Notes: generated from the letters alone by a model not told the origin. A stretch of 64,000 nt of DNA from Neocallimastix lanati (nom. inval.) (GCA_016946835.1 JACVTC010000002.1:3301001-3365000), one strand, 5' to 3'; positions 13,354 through 30,890 are shown, numbered from the stretch's first letter. A program made the numbers and translations.

Positions 13354-15987
13354 TGTTAATTAAAAATTATTTTTAAAAAAAATAATAACTTTTTAGGTAG
13401 TATCTATGATGATTATGATCATTGTAAGAATAATTATTTATATAGTATTTTATAATATTAATTTAATTATAAATACTAAATAATTAATATTTTATTTTTT
13501 TTTTATTTTTATTTTTAATTAGTAATTTTTTTTAAAACTGATATTGCAAATATTGAATTTAATGAATTTATGTTTTTTAGTATCGAAATAAATGATACGT
13601 ATAATGCTGCGCTGCTGGGTCAAACTAAATCATATTGTTGGGGTGATTCTTGCTTGTTTCCACAAATAAAAGGTATATTATTTTATTTATTTATTTTTTT
13701 TTTTTATTATTATTTTATTTTTTAATAATATTCAATTATTTAATTTTATTTATTTTTACGAAGTACTAAATTCTTTTACAAAAAATTTTAATAATTGAAA
13801 ATAGTAATAGGAAATCCAGGAATATATTCTTTAAGATTATTGATAAATTCATTTGGTAGTTATAAATATTTAAGTGATATTTTAAATTATACTTAATAAT
13901 TTTTATTAATTTAAACAATATTTATTATAAATATTAAAGGTCAATATAATGAATTTGAAAATAATTTTATCGATATTTCAGTTGAAATTAAAGAATGTGA
14001 TAATCCTGATTATTTATATCAAGATATTGAAAATATTAAATTTAAATCATGGTAGGATCTATATTTAAATTATTAAAATAATATAAAAAAATATTCAAAG
14101 AAAAAAAATATATATGACAATTAATTAATTTTTAATACAATTATGTAATGTATTTATAAGTTACCTACCAAAATGTGATATGTCATGTAATACAGGAAAG
14201 TGTATTAATATTAATCTTTGTAATTGTAATGGAACTTTATACACTGGTAGTAATTGTAATGAATTATTTAAATTGGAAAGAATTGGTATATTAGATAATT
14301 CGGTTCGAGTAATTGTTTCTATTTTATTATTAAGTACTCTAATTATAATTTTTAGTACACTATATTATCGAAAAGAACCTTTAATTAAAGGAGGTAATAT
14401 AATATAAATTTGTTATGACATAAGATATTTTTATGTAATTATATCACAAATAATATAAATTTATTTATATTAAAAAATATATATAAAATTAAAAAGGAAG
14501 TATTCAATTTTTAATCACTATATTACTTGGGTCAATCATTAGTTATTCATATGTTGTCTTTTTAACCTATGAAAGAACAAAAATTAGATGCTATATGATA
14601 TTTTTTTTAAATAATATTGTAATAATTTAAAAAATAATATAATACATCAATTATTATACATAAATTATTAATTTTATTCTTAATAAATTTTTGAAAATTA
14701 TTATATATATTTATTGTACTTTAGGGTTTTTCATTGGTTTTTGGATCAATACTTGTAAAAACATTAAGAATTTACTTGATGTAGTCATTTTTTTAAAATA
14801 TTTATCTTTTTTTTTTGTTATATTTTAAAAAACTAATAATAATTTTTAAGTATAAATTAATGATATTATTATTTTTTTAATTTAAAATCGAATATTATTA
14901 TATATTATTATAAACATAAATATAAAAATTTAGATATCGAATTATGAGAAAAAATAATTATGGTTTAAAAATAAGTACAATGTTTATAATTATTTTTTTG
15001 ATATTATCATTTCATTTAGTAATTGGATTTATATGGATAATAACTGATGGGGTTGAAGCAAAACCTGAAGTAACAAATGATAAGAAAGAATATTTGAAAT
15101 GTTCTTATCCAAAATATCGAATATTAAGGTATTTTATGTTATATATATATATACTTTTAATCTATTTATGATATTTATTTATAATTATTATTAAACTTTC
15201 TAAATAAAAATTATTATATTGATAAATATATATATATATCATAGTATATTATTAAATTACTCGGTTTTATTAATTGGATTTTTTTTATCATATTCAATAA
15301 GATTTGCAAAAAAAAATTTCAAAGAAGTAATTAAAAAATAATATATATATGTATATATAATTAAATGAATAAAATAAATTAAAATTAATTATTAATATTA
15401 CAATGTAGGATTTAGCTATACCTGTTTATGTATATGTTTTATTAATGAGTATTACTGAAATGCTTAATCTTCAACCTAATATTTCATTAAAAGTTAATGA
15501 TTTATTTGGGATAATAAGTACATTAATTATTACTACAGTTGTACTATACTACTTATTTATAGTTAAATTCTATAATATATACGAAACAAATAAATATAAA
15601 TTAAAAAATAGTATTTCTGCATCACTTGGAAATGTTAATGTCTCTTACAATTATAGTAGATCTCTGGATAATATTTCAAAACCTAAAGACAAAGTTAATA
15701 TGTTAAAATCAAAATCTAAGGATAATATATCTAAATCCAAGGATTATGTATCAAATGTAAGAGATCTGTCAAGAGATTATATACCAAATGTAAGAGATCT
15801 GTCAAGAGATTATATACCAAATGTAAGAGATCTGTCAAGAGATTATATATCAAATGTAAGAGATCTGTCAAGAGATTATATAAACAGAGATATTTCAAGA
15901 GAGTATTTATCAAATTCGAAAGATGTGACAAAAGATCATATACCATTTACGAAAGATTTGTCAAGAGAGTATATACCGAATTCATGA
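10016..15987 (+). CDS. Beta-helix / EGF-like / class C GPCR receptor, copy B (complete)
   Basis: A full-length paralogue of the receptor at 1-5386, in the same orientation and about 4.6 kb downstream. The ATG at 10016 starts a signal peptide (MLIICFMIIFLLSSANSF). Exon 1 (10016-10689) and exon 2 (10828-10984) join in phase; about 21 exons give roughly 1250 residues. Order: beta-helix repeats (to about 13230), a beta domain with SYCWGDSC (13521-13671), an EGF-like module (CNTGKCININLCNC, about 14189), then seven helices (about 14300-15560). Class C marks are RCYMIFFLNN, GFSLVFGSILVKTLRIY, ECL2 cysteine KCSYP and KKNFKE. The 3' exon (15409-15987) ends in an 11-residue repeat tail that copy A lacks. 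The exon 1 donor is GGGTACC, weaker than the GTAAGT of copy A. Role by family: plasma-membrane sensing through G proteins; the ligand is unknown. Confidence 0.85.
13275..13352 (+). repeat. (ATT)n microsatellite in an intron of receptor copy B
   Basis: Near-perfect ATT repeats with occasional G or C substitutions, between the beta-helix exon ending near 13232 and the next exon near 13397. Confidence 0.85.
15742..15984 (+). repeat. 33-bp coding repeats in the cytoplasmic tail of receptor copy B
   Basis: About seven tandem 33-bp units encode DYIPNVRDLSR and variants; the first four are nearly identical in DNA and the later ones diverge (EYLSNSKDVTK, DHIPFTKDLSR). They lie after the last transmembrane helix, so on the cytoplasmic side. 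The regular Ser and alternating charges resemble a scaffold-binding or phosphorylated tail, but no known motif is recognised. Confidence 0.9.
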
Positions 15988-16019
15988 GTTTTCAATGAAA
16001 ATATACATAAAATAAAGAG

Positions 16020-16410
16020 AATTTTAACCTAAACTAATATAAAGCATACAATTATTTTTTTTAATTTGTCTATATCTTTATGTTACTATTAATAATTATA
16101 TTATGATTATGAAAATTTCAATCCTTCTATATAATACTTTTAATTAATTTCTAGGAAAATTTTCATTATTTTTTTCCTTTTTGATTTTTGTAGAATCTTA
16201 AAGGACATTAATAAATAAATTTTTTAATAATATATAACATGAATTAAAATTTTATTTAAGCTATTATATATTTAAAATATTAAAATGTAATTTATTAATA
16301 ATAATAGAAAATTTAAAATATTTATATTCTATATTGATATTTTCTATAAATAAATAAATAAAATTAAAAGTCATTACTAAATATTATATCCAGTTTATTT
16401 TTATTCAAAT

Positions 16411-16441
<31 letters not shown>

Positions 16442-16456
16442 TAAAAATAAAAATAA

Positions 16457-16487
<31 letters not shown>

Positions 16488-16587
16488 TAAAAATAAAAAT
16501 AAAAATAAAAATAAAAATAAAAATAAAAATAAAAATAAAAATAAAAATAAAAATAAAAATAAAAATAAAAATAAAAATAAAAATAAA

Positions 16588-16618
<31 letters not shown>

Positions 16619-17360
16619 TAAAAATAAAAATAAAAATAAAAATAAAAATAAAAATAAAAATAAAAATAAAAATAAAAATAAAAATAAAAATAAAAATAAA
16701 AATAAAAATAAAAATAAAAATAAAAATAAAAATAAAAAAATAAAAATAAAATAAATGTTAATGAATAAATTAACAATAAAATGAAAACTGTACAAATAAT
16801 ATTTGAAATTTAGATCTATTTTATATGTATATTAAATATACTTTGATGACGAATTAATGGAAACTTCATCTTACATAAAATATTGAATTTAATTATTCAT
16901 AATATCAAGCAATAATAAAATAAAATTTAATGCATTCAAAAATTTTTGAAAATATTGTTGGTTTTTATATACATATAAATACAATATAAATAAATATCTG
17001 ACCTTAAAATTTATTTAAATTTTGTAATAAAAAAAATTTATAAACCTTCGATATATATTAGTTTACTATTTTTAATGCTTTATTTTATTTTATAAATTTA
17101 TTAAAACAATTTTACATTCTTAATATGAGAAATATATTTATCATAGTATATAATTTACAAATTTTGGTATATTAAAACGAATTTTATTATATTAATTTAA
17201 ATCAATATTTCAATTTAACCCCTAAATTATTGTTGTTTATAATAATAAATAAAGAAATCATAATATTATCTATATTATAATTTATAATTTTTTTTTTTAA
17301 TTTGAGCTTACTAGTATTTATGATGGTTTAACTTCATTTACTGATTGTATATATTTAAAT
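16020..17360. repeat. Spacer with a 345-bp (AAAAAT)n array
   Basis: From about 16410 to 16755 the plus strand is an almost pure AAAAAT array with a few AAAAT units. Apparent long Phe/Tyr/Leu frames on the minus strand are its translation. The rest is unstructured A/T-rich DNA between the ends of receptor copy B and TRM112, which converge here. Confidence 0.9.
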
Positions 17361-18203
17361 TTAAATTTCAGATTCAGTTAATAACATATTTGGAATTCCG
17401 CCCCTAATTGGATAAACGTGATTACATCCTTTACAAACCATTCTTCCAGAAATAATATCAATCTATTATAAAATTAAAAACATAACAAAACAAAACAAAT
17501 TAAAAAATTTGAAAGAATAAATAAGATTTTTATATATTTTAAAGGTATTCACTTCTAATAAAATGTGATGTAACTGTTTCAACATTTCATCATTTAATTC
17601 TTCAGGTATTTCTTCGGGTAATTGGGCAATTCCAAGCTATTAAAAAAATATTAAATATAATTAAAATTATATGTAAATATTTTTAGCAAAAAGAGAAATA
17701 TTACTTAATATCTATATATATATAGATTTTTATATTTTCTGTTAACAAAATGTTCTTTTGATATTTTAATTTTAAAAAAAATAATTGAATTTCCAAATTA
17801 TTTATTAATAATTAAATTTTTAATTTAATTTAAAAATATATATAATTCTTAAATGAAATAATTTTCTTTGTAAATATAATTATATTTTATTCATATATTT
17901 TATAATTTTTATATTTTCTTTTAATAAAATGTTCTTTTGATATTTTAATTTTTAAAAAAAAATTGAATTTCCAAATTATTTATTAATATAATTATATTTT
18001 ATTTAAATTGTATAAACTCATACAGAAAATGGAGTATGTACAAGTGCCCTCCAATCTAAACGATTCAACATAGAATTTATGAAATCTACATTAAATTCAG
18101 CTTCAAGTTCTTCAATTTCAATTTCTTCAAGTTTTAATGGAAAATTATCTATATTACATCCTTTAACATGACATTGAAGCATATTATGTGTTAAAAGACG
18201 CAT
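17361..18203 (-). CDS. TRM112: Trm112-like methyltransferase activator
   Basis: Three exons on the minus strand: 18203-18024, 17636-17553 and 17462-17361, all joined between codons, give 121 residues, close to the usual 120-135. The start MRLLTHNMLQCHVKGC is the classic Trm112 N-terminus with zinc cysteines 11 and 16. The middle exon gives LPEEIPEELNDEMLKQLHHI and the last gives CKGC plus YPIRGGIPNMLL, which completes the zinc site and the family's C-terminal signature. Trm112 is the small partner that stabilises and activates several methyltransferases acting on tRNA (Trm9, Trm11), 18S rRNA (Bud23) and release factor eRF1 (Mtq2). The second intron uses a weak GTGAAT donor; reading through instead would break the conserved LLE-ID join. 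The identification is secure. Confidence 0.95.
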
Positions 18204-18644
18204 TATTACTTTTAATTATTATAATTTTAAATATGTAAATGATGTAAATAACTGAATTTTATTTATAAAATAAATAAATAAATAAATAAATAAAGACTAT
18301 ATTAATGTATTAAAAAATATATAAATTATATTATTAATATATTAATAATATATTAACCAATGTTGGAAATGAAGAAGTTTTATTCATTCTATAATTTAAA
18401 TGTATGTATGCATAAATTTTTATAAAAATGTTGATAAATATGAATTTATAATTAAAAATAAATTATGTTTAAATAATATATATATTTAACATTTAATAAA
18501 TATATATAGTTATCCTACCATTTTTTTAATACTAATATATCGGATATATATAACCAAAAAAAATATTGTATATATATGTAAATTATAGTAATATAAATAA
18601 TATAAATAATAAATATAGATTATCGTATATCAGAACATTACCAT

Positions 18645-18839
18645 ATGAATAATAATGAAAAAATTAAAATTAGAAAAAAAATTTTTTTTAAAATTAATAT
18701 AAAATTGATGAATTTTACTGTATATTATAATGATATTTATTTTTTATTTTATTTTTTAGAAGAAATTATTATCCATTTAATGAAAATGTTAGCAGAACAA
18801 AAAGATGAAGTTACAAAGAAACAAAAAACAAAATATTAA
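18645..18839 (+). CDS. Short open frame, possibly the last exon of a small gene
   Basis: The final part reads EEIIIHLMKMLAEQKDEVTK and is amphipathic with normal composition; the first part is AT-driven Lys/Ile/Phe. A possible acceptor (TTTTTTAG at about 18765-18772) precedes the good part, so it may be the terminal exon of a small plus-strand gene diverging from TRM112. No upstream exon or family could be assigned. Confidence 0.22.
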   Translation: MNNNEKIKIRKKIFFKINIKLMNFTVYYNDIYFLFYFLEEIIIHLMKMLAEQKDEVTKKQKTKY

Positions 18840-19593
18840 AGAAAAAATAAAAAATAATAACTCTTATTTAAACCTTATATAATAAGAATTGAAAAATATA
18901 TTAATATAACATCATAATTGATTTTTTATATTATAATAAATAATATTAAAATATTAAAATACTGCTTATTTATATAAAAATTAAAATTTTTCTAACTACT
19001 GGACAAGAAGCTAATCTTTAAAAAATAACTAAAGTACTTAAGGTAAAAATATTAATCTTAATTTGTAATAAAATTATATATTTATAAATTTAAAATTATT
19101 AAATAAAAAAAAAACTTAATTTTTATTAAAATTTATATTTATAATTTTTAAACAAAAATTTAATAATTATTTATTATATTATTAATACATGTTTTATAGC
19201 ACCATGAGAAATTTCAAAGTTACACAAATAAATAAAAACACATATTTGTTCATACTTGTTGTAATTAGAAAATTTTATTGAATTTCGGATTTAAAAAATA
19301 ATACACAATAACAATAACAATAATTAAAATAAAAACTAAAAATTTATTATAAAATTTGTTTTTTTTTTTTTTTAAATTTGGTTTTCAATATTATATAAAT
19401 ATATTATTGTTATAATATAAATTTTCTAATTAATTGTTATCTCCTTCAAGATATTTATTTCTACTGTTTCATTAATAATTTCTTTAAATGTTTATGGTGT
19501 ACTTGTTTCGATATGACATAACAATATATTTTTACCTATTAATCATCTTTTTTATCTATTTTTTAATGAGGCTTATTTAACTCAAACTTTATA

Positions 19594-19625
<32 letters not shown>

Positions 19626-21243
19626 AATTTTTTTTTAATTTATTTTTATATATGATTTTTTGTTTTAAAGTTTAAGAATTTCAGTGAAAATGTCTTTTTT
19701 TGTATTTTATTACTTATGATAATAATTAAAAATTATTTGCTTAACCATAAGTTGTCCTTTATTTATAATATCTGTTGATTTTGTTGGGTAAGGAATTAAT
19801 TGTATTTGGTTGTTGTTTGTATATTCTTTAAGTGGATTATGACCAGTAATATTAAAATCTTATTTTATTAATTTTTCATTTGAATAATTTGAACTATAAT
19901 CAGGGAATTACAGTCCTGAATTATTGTGTGGAAATTAGAATATACATATTTCTATATAATCCTTATCAGTTTTATTATGTAATTAAATTTTTAATATTTT
20001 ATTATTAAAATTAGTTAGGAGTATCATTACTTATGGATAAATATATCGATATTAATGAAATTGAAATTAATAATTTGGAGTGATATTAAATAATCATGTT
20101 TATTAGTAATAAATATATATATATATATTATTATTATAATTTTTATTCTAATAATAATTTCTTTTTATTTATTTCGAAATTACTATTTAACTTCTAGGTA
20201 GTATAGGTTGTAGTGTCATTATGAGTGTAGTACTATTTTACTAGTATTATAATTATTATAATTAACTTATTGATATATTAATAATTATTATGAAATGTAA
20301 AACTCGTGGCATAATAATATAAGTTATATGGAAAGTGTAATATTAAAATTTTTTCCATAAAATTATTATAAAACTATTATAAAATTATTAATGTAAATAT
20401 GACATAGAATAAAACATACAAAAGACATTCCTAATTATATAAAGCCACAATCTATAGTACATAGTAATTTAAAATGTATTTGTAAATCATTGTAATTAAT
20501 TACCTTTAATTATTAAAATATAGTAAATTTATATCAATTACTAAAAAAATAAAAAAATATAAAAAATAATCCACATATAATATATTATGAAAATAAGAAT
20601 CATTTAAATATATATATTATTTTAATATATTAACATAATATTATGTTAATTTATTGATAATAACTGTATATTTTTATTATTTATTATTTTTTTATTAATT
20701 GTGTATAATAAATATTGATTTAATTCTGTTTTTATTTTGCTTAAATTATTATTAATTTCTTTTTATACCTCCATAGTTCAAAAATAATATTAGTTTTATT
20801 ATAAAATAGTGATAATAAAAAAGAGAGAATGAAAAAAAATTTATTAAATTTACATTAAAAATAATTTATTTAGAAAAATATATATTAATTTAAATTTATA
20901 ACTTAAGGTTAGTATAAATCATAGACTAAAAAAAAAAATATTTACATGAATTTAATAAAATTCGTTGATTAATTTTTTAATGAAGATAATGTAAATAAAT
21001 AAAAATATAAAATTAGTATTGATAAAAGTAGTGAACATATGTTTTTTTGTTATATTTTTTTTTTTCTTTTTTTAATACAAATTAATAAATTAAATATTTC
21101 TTTTATATGAAATGTAAATGAAGTAAAATATAAAATTAGTACTGATAAAAAAAGTTAAATGTTAACTTCTTTTTTATATATATGTATATATATATATCTT
21201 TAATACAAATTAATAAATTAAATATTTCTTTTATTATTTATAT

Positions 21244-21286
<43 letters not shown>

Positions 21287-21380
21287 TCATTTCCAAAGAT
21301 TATTTGTTATTAAATATGATAAATATATAGTTTTATTAAAAGTAAAATAAACAAGGATTAAATATATTATTTTTAAAGTC

Positions 21381-21424
<44 letters not shown>

Positions 21425-21481
21425 TAATAATAAAAATAATAATAATAATAGTAATAGTAATAATAATAATAATTAAGATAT

Positions 21482-21522
<41 letters not shown>

Positions 21523-21821
21523 ATTTGTTTCTTATAAATACTCATAATTTATTTATTTATTTATTTATCTATTTATTTATTATGTAAAAATTTACTAATT
21601 ATTATTTTTTTATTTTTAATTTTATTTTATTTTTTTTTTTTCAATTTTTATTTATATAAGGTCACATAAAAATTATCATATTACAATAAAAAATATATTA
21701 TAAACAAAATAAATTATATATTTCAATATATGTGTAATCGAATAATAAAATATTCAGATAAAATAATTCAATAATAAAATTAAAAGATATATAAAAATTT
21801 TTAAAGTAAAAATTTTATAAG
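18840..21821. other. Long AT-rich spacer with homopolymers and weak coding relics
   Basis: Contains poly(T) at 21248-21278 and 21483-21521 and an (ATA)n array at 21384-21430. At 20440-20452 the minus strand carries the dispersed ATTGTGGCTTTATA motif. A decayed coding stretch is listed separately. Around 20197-20249 a short plus-strand stretch reads GSIGCSVIMSVVLFY after an AG, loosely like the TM2 exon of the receptors, but too short to call. Confidence 0.5.
19735..19935 (-). pseudogene. Decayed coding fragment, family unknown
   Basis: About 65 minus-strand codons with one stop carry clearly protein-like composition, including GHNPLKEYTNNNQIQLIPYP and TKSTDIINKGQLMVKQ. A second fragment follows on the same strand near 19445-19530 (TFKEIINETVEINILKEI). 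The surrounding DNA is too A/T-rich to give Pro, Gly and Gln at this rate by chance. It may be an old gene or transposon; no family is recognised. Confidence 0.35.
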
Positions 21822-26387
<4,566 letters not shown>

Positions 26388-26525
26388 ATTAAATGAAGTT
26401 AATTTTTTGAAGTGCGTTATATTAAATGTTATTAAAATAACATTATATATATTTAAGATAGAATATTATTTTAAACAAATATTTAAAAATATATATATAT
26501 ATATACTAAAAAAAAAAATAAAAAA

Positions 26526-26787
26526 ATAAAATAAAATAAAATAAAATATATATATTTATTAATTTTATAAAAAAAATGTATAAGCAATGATATATATATA
26601 TTTTTTTTTATAAAATATTAGCAATAAAAAGAATAATTATATAAAATATATTCAAAATAAAATAAAATAAAATAAAATATATATATTTATTAATTTTATA
26701 AAAAAAATGTATAAGCAATGATATATATATATTTTTTTTTATAAAATATTAGCAATAAAAAGAATAATTATATAAAATATATTCAAA
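26526..26787. repeat. 131-bp tandem duplication downstream of AP1G1
   Basis: Two nearly identical adjacent copies. The internal marker ATGTATAAGCAATG occurs at 26576 and 26707, a 131-bp offset; each copy also holds ATTAGCAATAAAAAG and ends in AAAAT pentamers. The second copy runs into poly(A) up to about 26847. Near-identity indicates a recent event. Confidence 0.88.
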
Positions 26788-26812
26788 ATAAAATAAAATA
26801 AAATAAAATAAA

Positions 26813-26849
<37 letters not shown>

Positions 26850-27173
26850 TTAAAAAATAAAAATAAATAATTAATATAACATATATAAATAATTCATTAA
26901 TTAAACTTAATGAATAAAAATAATTAAAATAATTATCAAACAAGCAATAAATAAAATAAAATAAAATTATAATAAATCTTCAAAATAATAAGAAATAATA
27001 AAAGCAAAAAAAATAAAAATTAATATAATAAATAAATAAATTAGTAAATAAATAAATAAATAAATAAATCTTAGAATATTGAAATCTTGAAATCTACCTA
27101 TATGTGTTAAATAATTTTGGTTTTGTAAAATATATTAAATTATTTTATTATTATAATTATTCTCGTTATTTGA

Positions 27174-27254
27174 CCTAGATGCATTTTTTTTATAATAAAA
27201 TTAATAAAGTTATGGAAGTGTATTCTCTTCCCTGTCTAAAAAAAAAAAAAAAAA
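27174..27254 (+). mobile_element. 81-bp retroposed insertion with poly(A) tail and 15-bp target-site duplication
   Basis: The direct repeat ATTCTCGTTATTTGA stands at 27159-27173 and 27255-27269. Between them lie 81 bp that end in about 17 A. The insert carries TTAATAAAGT, then GGAAGTGTATTCTCTTCC (a hairpin with GGAAG/CTTCC arms), then GTCT and the A tail. The same tail block recurs at 57955-58000. Poly(A) plus a long target duplication is the signature of target-primed reverse transcription, so this is a very short SINE or a 5'-truncated LINE tail. Confidence 0.82.
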
Positions 27255-27479
27255 ATTCTCGTTATTTGATTTATTTCATTATATTTGAAATGCATTATTT
27301 TATAAACATATAAAGATTTTCATTGTATTATTAATGAGCCACATTTAGTATAATATTCATGTATTTTTCAAATTGTAAATCAATAGTTAACACACTTTAA
27401 TAAGAATTATCATATTAATAAATAAATAAACTTTAATTAATAATAAAATATTTTATAAAAACCTATTAGATTATTAGTC

Positions 27480-30400
27480 TCAATCTCTTGTACTACCAGT
27501 GAAATGTATAACGAAACCAAATTAAGAACTGAAGATATTCTCAATTAGGATAACTTCTAAAACTGGGAATTCCTCATCAATAACATTTTCAAATCTTTAA
27601 AGATCTTGAAATACGTAAATGAGGATGTATTCGGTAAATTAAATGATAAACTTAAGGTGGGAAAAGAAAACCTCCAAACCAACGAAACCATCAAAGCTAT
27701 CAATGACGCCCAAGATGCTTTAGCTAGTACTATTATTAGTAAAAATGTAAGTCAAGAAGTCTTGAATCTCATAAGATATCATACTTCCGTTTATTATATT
27801 ATGGAAAAATTAAAAACCTTGTATGGAAAGAAGAAAATAGCTGACCTCAACTACTGGTTAAAGAAGTTGTATTCTTTTAAAGCCAAAAATCTTTCAGACT
27901 TTAAGAATATTATCAATCAAATCAAAGAAATCTTCGAATTTATGAAGAAAGACAACATCTTGCTCGGAACTTGGGAAAATATCAGAGTTTTATATTTATC
28001 CTATTCAAAAATTCTCAAGGATTTAATTAATCCAAGTGGAACTGAAACAGTTGATAGTTTCCTTGAAAAATACATTAAAAAGATCAACTTCCAAATTTTT
28101 CTACAAAGTGCAATCAATTTCGATAGAAGCACCATAGATAAAGTTGAGATATTGATAACATTGAATCATACGGCTATAAAAATAATAAAACCAAACCAAG
28201 TCCTGAACCAAATTACTATTTCCTGTGTAAAACGTTTGGATACATTACCGATGAATGCAAATTAAATCTTATTAACAAAAACAGGAACAAAACAACTCAA
28301 AATAGCAACAAACGGTCAAACAAAAAGAAATATAAAAGAAATATAAAAGAAATATAAAAGAAATATTAAAGAAATATAAAAGAAATATAAAAGAAATATA
28401 AAAGAAATATAAAAGAAATATAAAAGAAATATAAAAGAAATATAAAAGAAATATAAAAGTAATAAAAGAAAAGATAAAATAACCAAATAAGATCTATTTC
28501 AATCATCGAGTTTAAAGAAGTTGTTTCTTTAGAAGAACTTTCTTTAGAAGAACTTGAAAATATGTATGGCAAAATTTTAAATTGTTTTGAACCATTAGAA
28601 AAAAAAGATGAAAATAAATAAATTTCTCAAGTATTAAACTCTTCAGATGGTACAACTGTTTGGATCTATAATACTGGTGCTTCAGAACACATCACCAATA
28701 ACAAGGAAATTCTTTCTAACTTCATAGAAGAAAAGACTTTGATTCAATGTGCAAATAATGCAATTTTCGAGTTTGACGGAGTTGGCACCTATGCAGGTAG
28801 CATTAATGTTTAATATTAAATTTGAAAATGTTCTATACTCAAAACAAGTTAACAAAAATCTTTTGAGGGATATTAAACTAAACTTACAAAGAATGGTTTA
28901 AAAGGTAATATAAAAACCAGGAAAGACAAAGTATTTCTCACTTTAGAGACAAAACTTAAAAGCAAAAGAACAATTTATATATATATATTCAAAGCTAACA
29001 AAAATAATATAATTTATATTTATTTAAATGATAAGCCAAATTTAATGAATTGTATTGACATCGTTGCACCAGAAGCAACAAAAAAAATTAATGACCAATC
29101 TAAAATGTTATGGCACAGAAGACTCAGTCATTTTTACAAAGAAAATTTAGCGAAATATTTAAAGCTTCACAACGTTAAAGTTAATGAATATCTAGATTGC
29201 AAAATTGCTAAGTTAAATAGAAAATCTTACAACGGAAACACGTTAAAGGCAAAGCATCTATTAGATGTAATTCCATTCTGATGTTATTGGTCCTCTCTCA
29301 AAATCATACACAGAGAAAGTGTATATTCTTACTTTTATTGACGTATTTACCAGAAAAAGTTGGATCTTCCTCTTGAAAAACAAATCAAAAGTACCAAGAA
29401 CAATAATAAATTTCTTTACTTATTTAAATAATCAATTTTATTATAAAATCAAAACGTTCCTTTCTGGTCAAGGAACAGAATATAACAACAAAAAGGTATT
29501 GAACTATTGCAAAGAACATGGTATAATCAAATCTTTCTCACCATAAAATCCTCAAAACAATGGGATTGCTGAACGTTATAACTACACAATTGTAAGCTAT
29601 GCGAAAACTTTAATTCAATGGAATAAAATGTCTAGCGAATTCTGGGATTATGCAACTAAGTATGCGAATCTACTTTGAAATATAACACCCATAAAGGAAT
29701 TGAAAACAAAATTCCAAATGAAATCTATTATAACAAAAAGGTAAATCTTAAATATATTAAAGTCTTTGGTTGTGATGCATATTATAAGGATTTTTCTCAA
29801 GAAAAAATGAAATTCGATAGAAACGGTAAAAACGGTAAAAACGGTATATTATTGGGAATAAACATGGAATATAATTACTACATCATTATGGATTCAACTG
29901 ATTACAACATCCACCTAGTTAGAGAAGCAGTTTTAGATTAAGAAACTTCATCAAAATTAATTACCAGAATACACAACAATAAATTACCAACTAACATCTT
30001 TAATAACGATAATTATATTTTCGAATTTTCAATTATCAACAATAACGAAAATGAAAATACATACGATGATTCCGGAAAACTTATATACAATGAAGAATAT
30101 AGCGAAGATAATACAAAATCCAAGAAAAATAATTCTTCCATTTCAGGAAAAGGTAAGGAACCTGAATCTGAATTATCCGATTTATCTACCAAAGGTAAGA
30201 ATATTAATGATATTGAAAGTAATCCAATTACTAACAATAAAGATGTAGAATATACTTATTCTACTAAAGGTAAAGAACATGAAGATAAATACTCTAATGA
30301 TGAATCAAGTAAAACCTATAGATGATCTTGTTACAGATCTCCAGTCTATAGGTGTTTCAAATGATGATGAACCAAATTCCTCTAGTATCGCTTCTTTTGA

Positions 30401-30890
30401 AGATGAAACAAAACTTAATCCACCTACAAAAATAAAATCATCTACTATCATTAATCAGCAAGCCAAGAAGATGATTAATTCTAGCAATAAAACAATATAC
30501 ACTGCTCCTTTTAAACACAATCTGATTCATCCTAAACTTCCAGATAGTAAGAAATTAAAACCATCTATGAATAAATCGTGTAAAAGACCAGGAAATTCTA
30601 TATTTCCTGATAATAACAAAAAATACAAGATTTCTCTCGACAACATTGAACCTTCTAAAGGCTGTTTAACTGAAGCATCTCCATCTCTTACTTATAGGCA
30701 AGCCATTTCTCGATCTTATAAAGGCCAATGGATAGAAACAATGAATTCCGAATTACAAAATTTCTGTGACAACAAAACTATGACTTTTGTTAAAAAGCTT
30801 CCTAATAGTATTAAACCATCTACTACCAAGTGGGTTTGTACTATCAAGAAGGATGAAAATGGTAATATTTTAAAACACTAGGCTCGTCTC
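27480..30890 (+). mobile_element. Ty1/copia LTR-retrotransposon relic (broken)
   Basis: A fossil with parts in copia order. The gag-like region (about 27500-28270) is of the copia gag type. The protease active-site region (about 28650-28800) reads NTGASEHIT. The gag-pre-integrase region (about 29040-29270) has LWHRRLSHF. The integrase core (about 29270-29700) has FIDVFTRKSWIFLLKNKS and NNGIAERYN. An acidic linker follows, then the start of the copia reverse transcriptase (about 30650-30890; KGQWIETMNSEL, TKWVCTIKKDENGN). Putting integrase before reverse transcriptase is diagnostic for Ty1/copia. It is broken by several changes and no clear LTR pair was found. The parts are still easy to read, so it is moderately old rather than ancient. 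Confidence 0.88.
28326..28460 (+). repeat. 11-bp minisatellite inside the copia relic
   Basis: About twelve tandem copies of ATAAAAGAAAT, one slightly variant, between the gag and protease parts. It expanded within the inserted element. Confidence 0.9.

Noticed and set aside
16364-16795. Long minus-strand open frames of Phe, Tyr and Leu
   Set aside because: They are translations of the (AAAAAT)n array; the period shares no stop codon in those frames.
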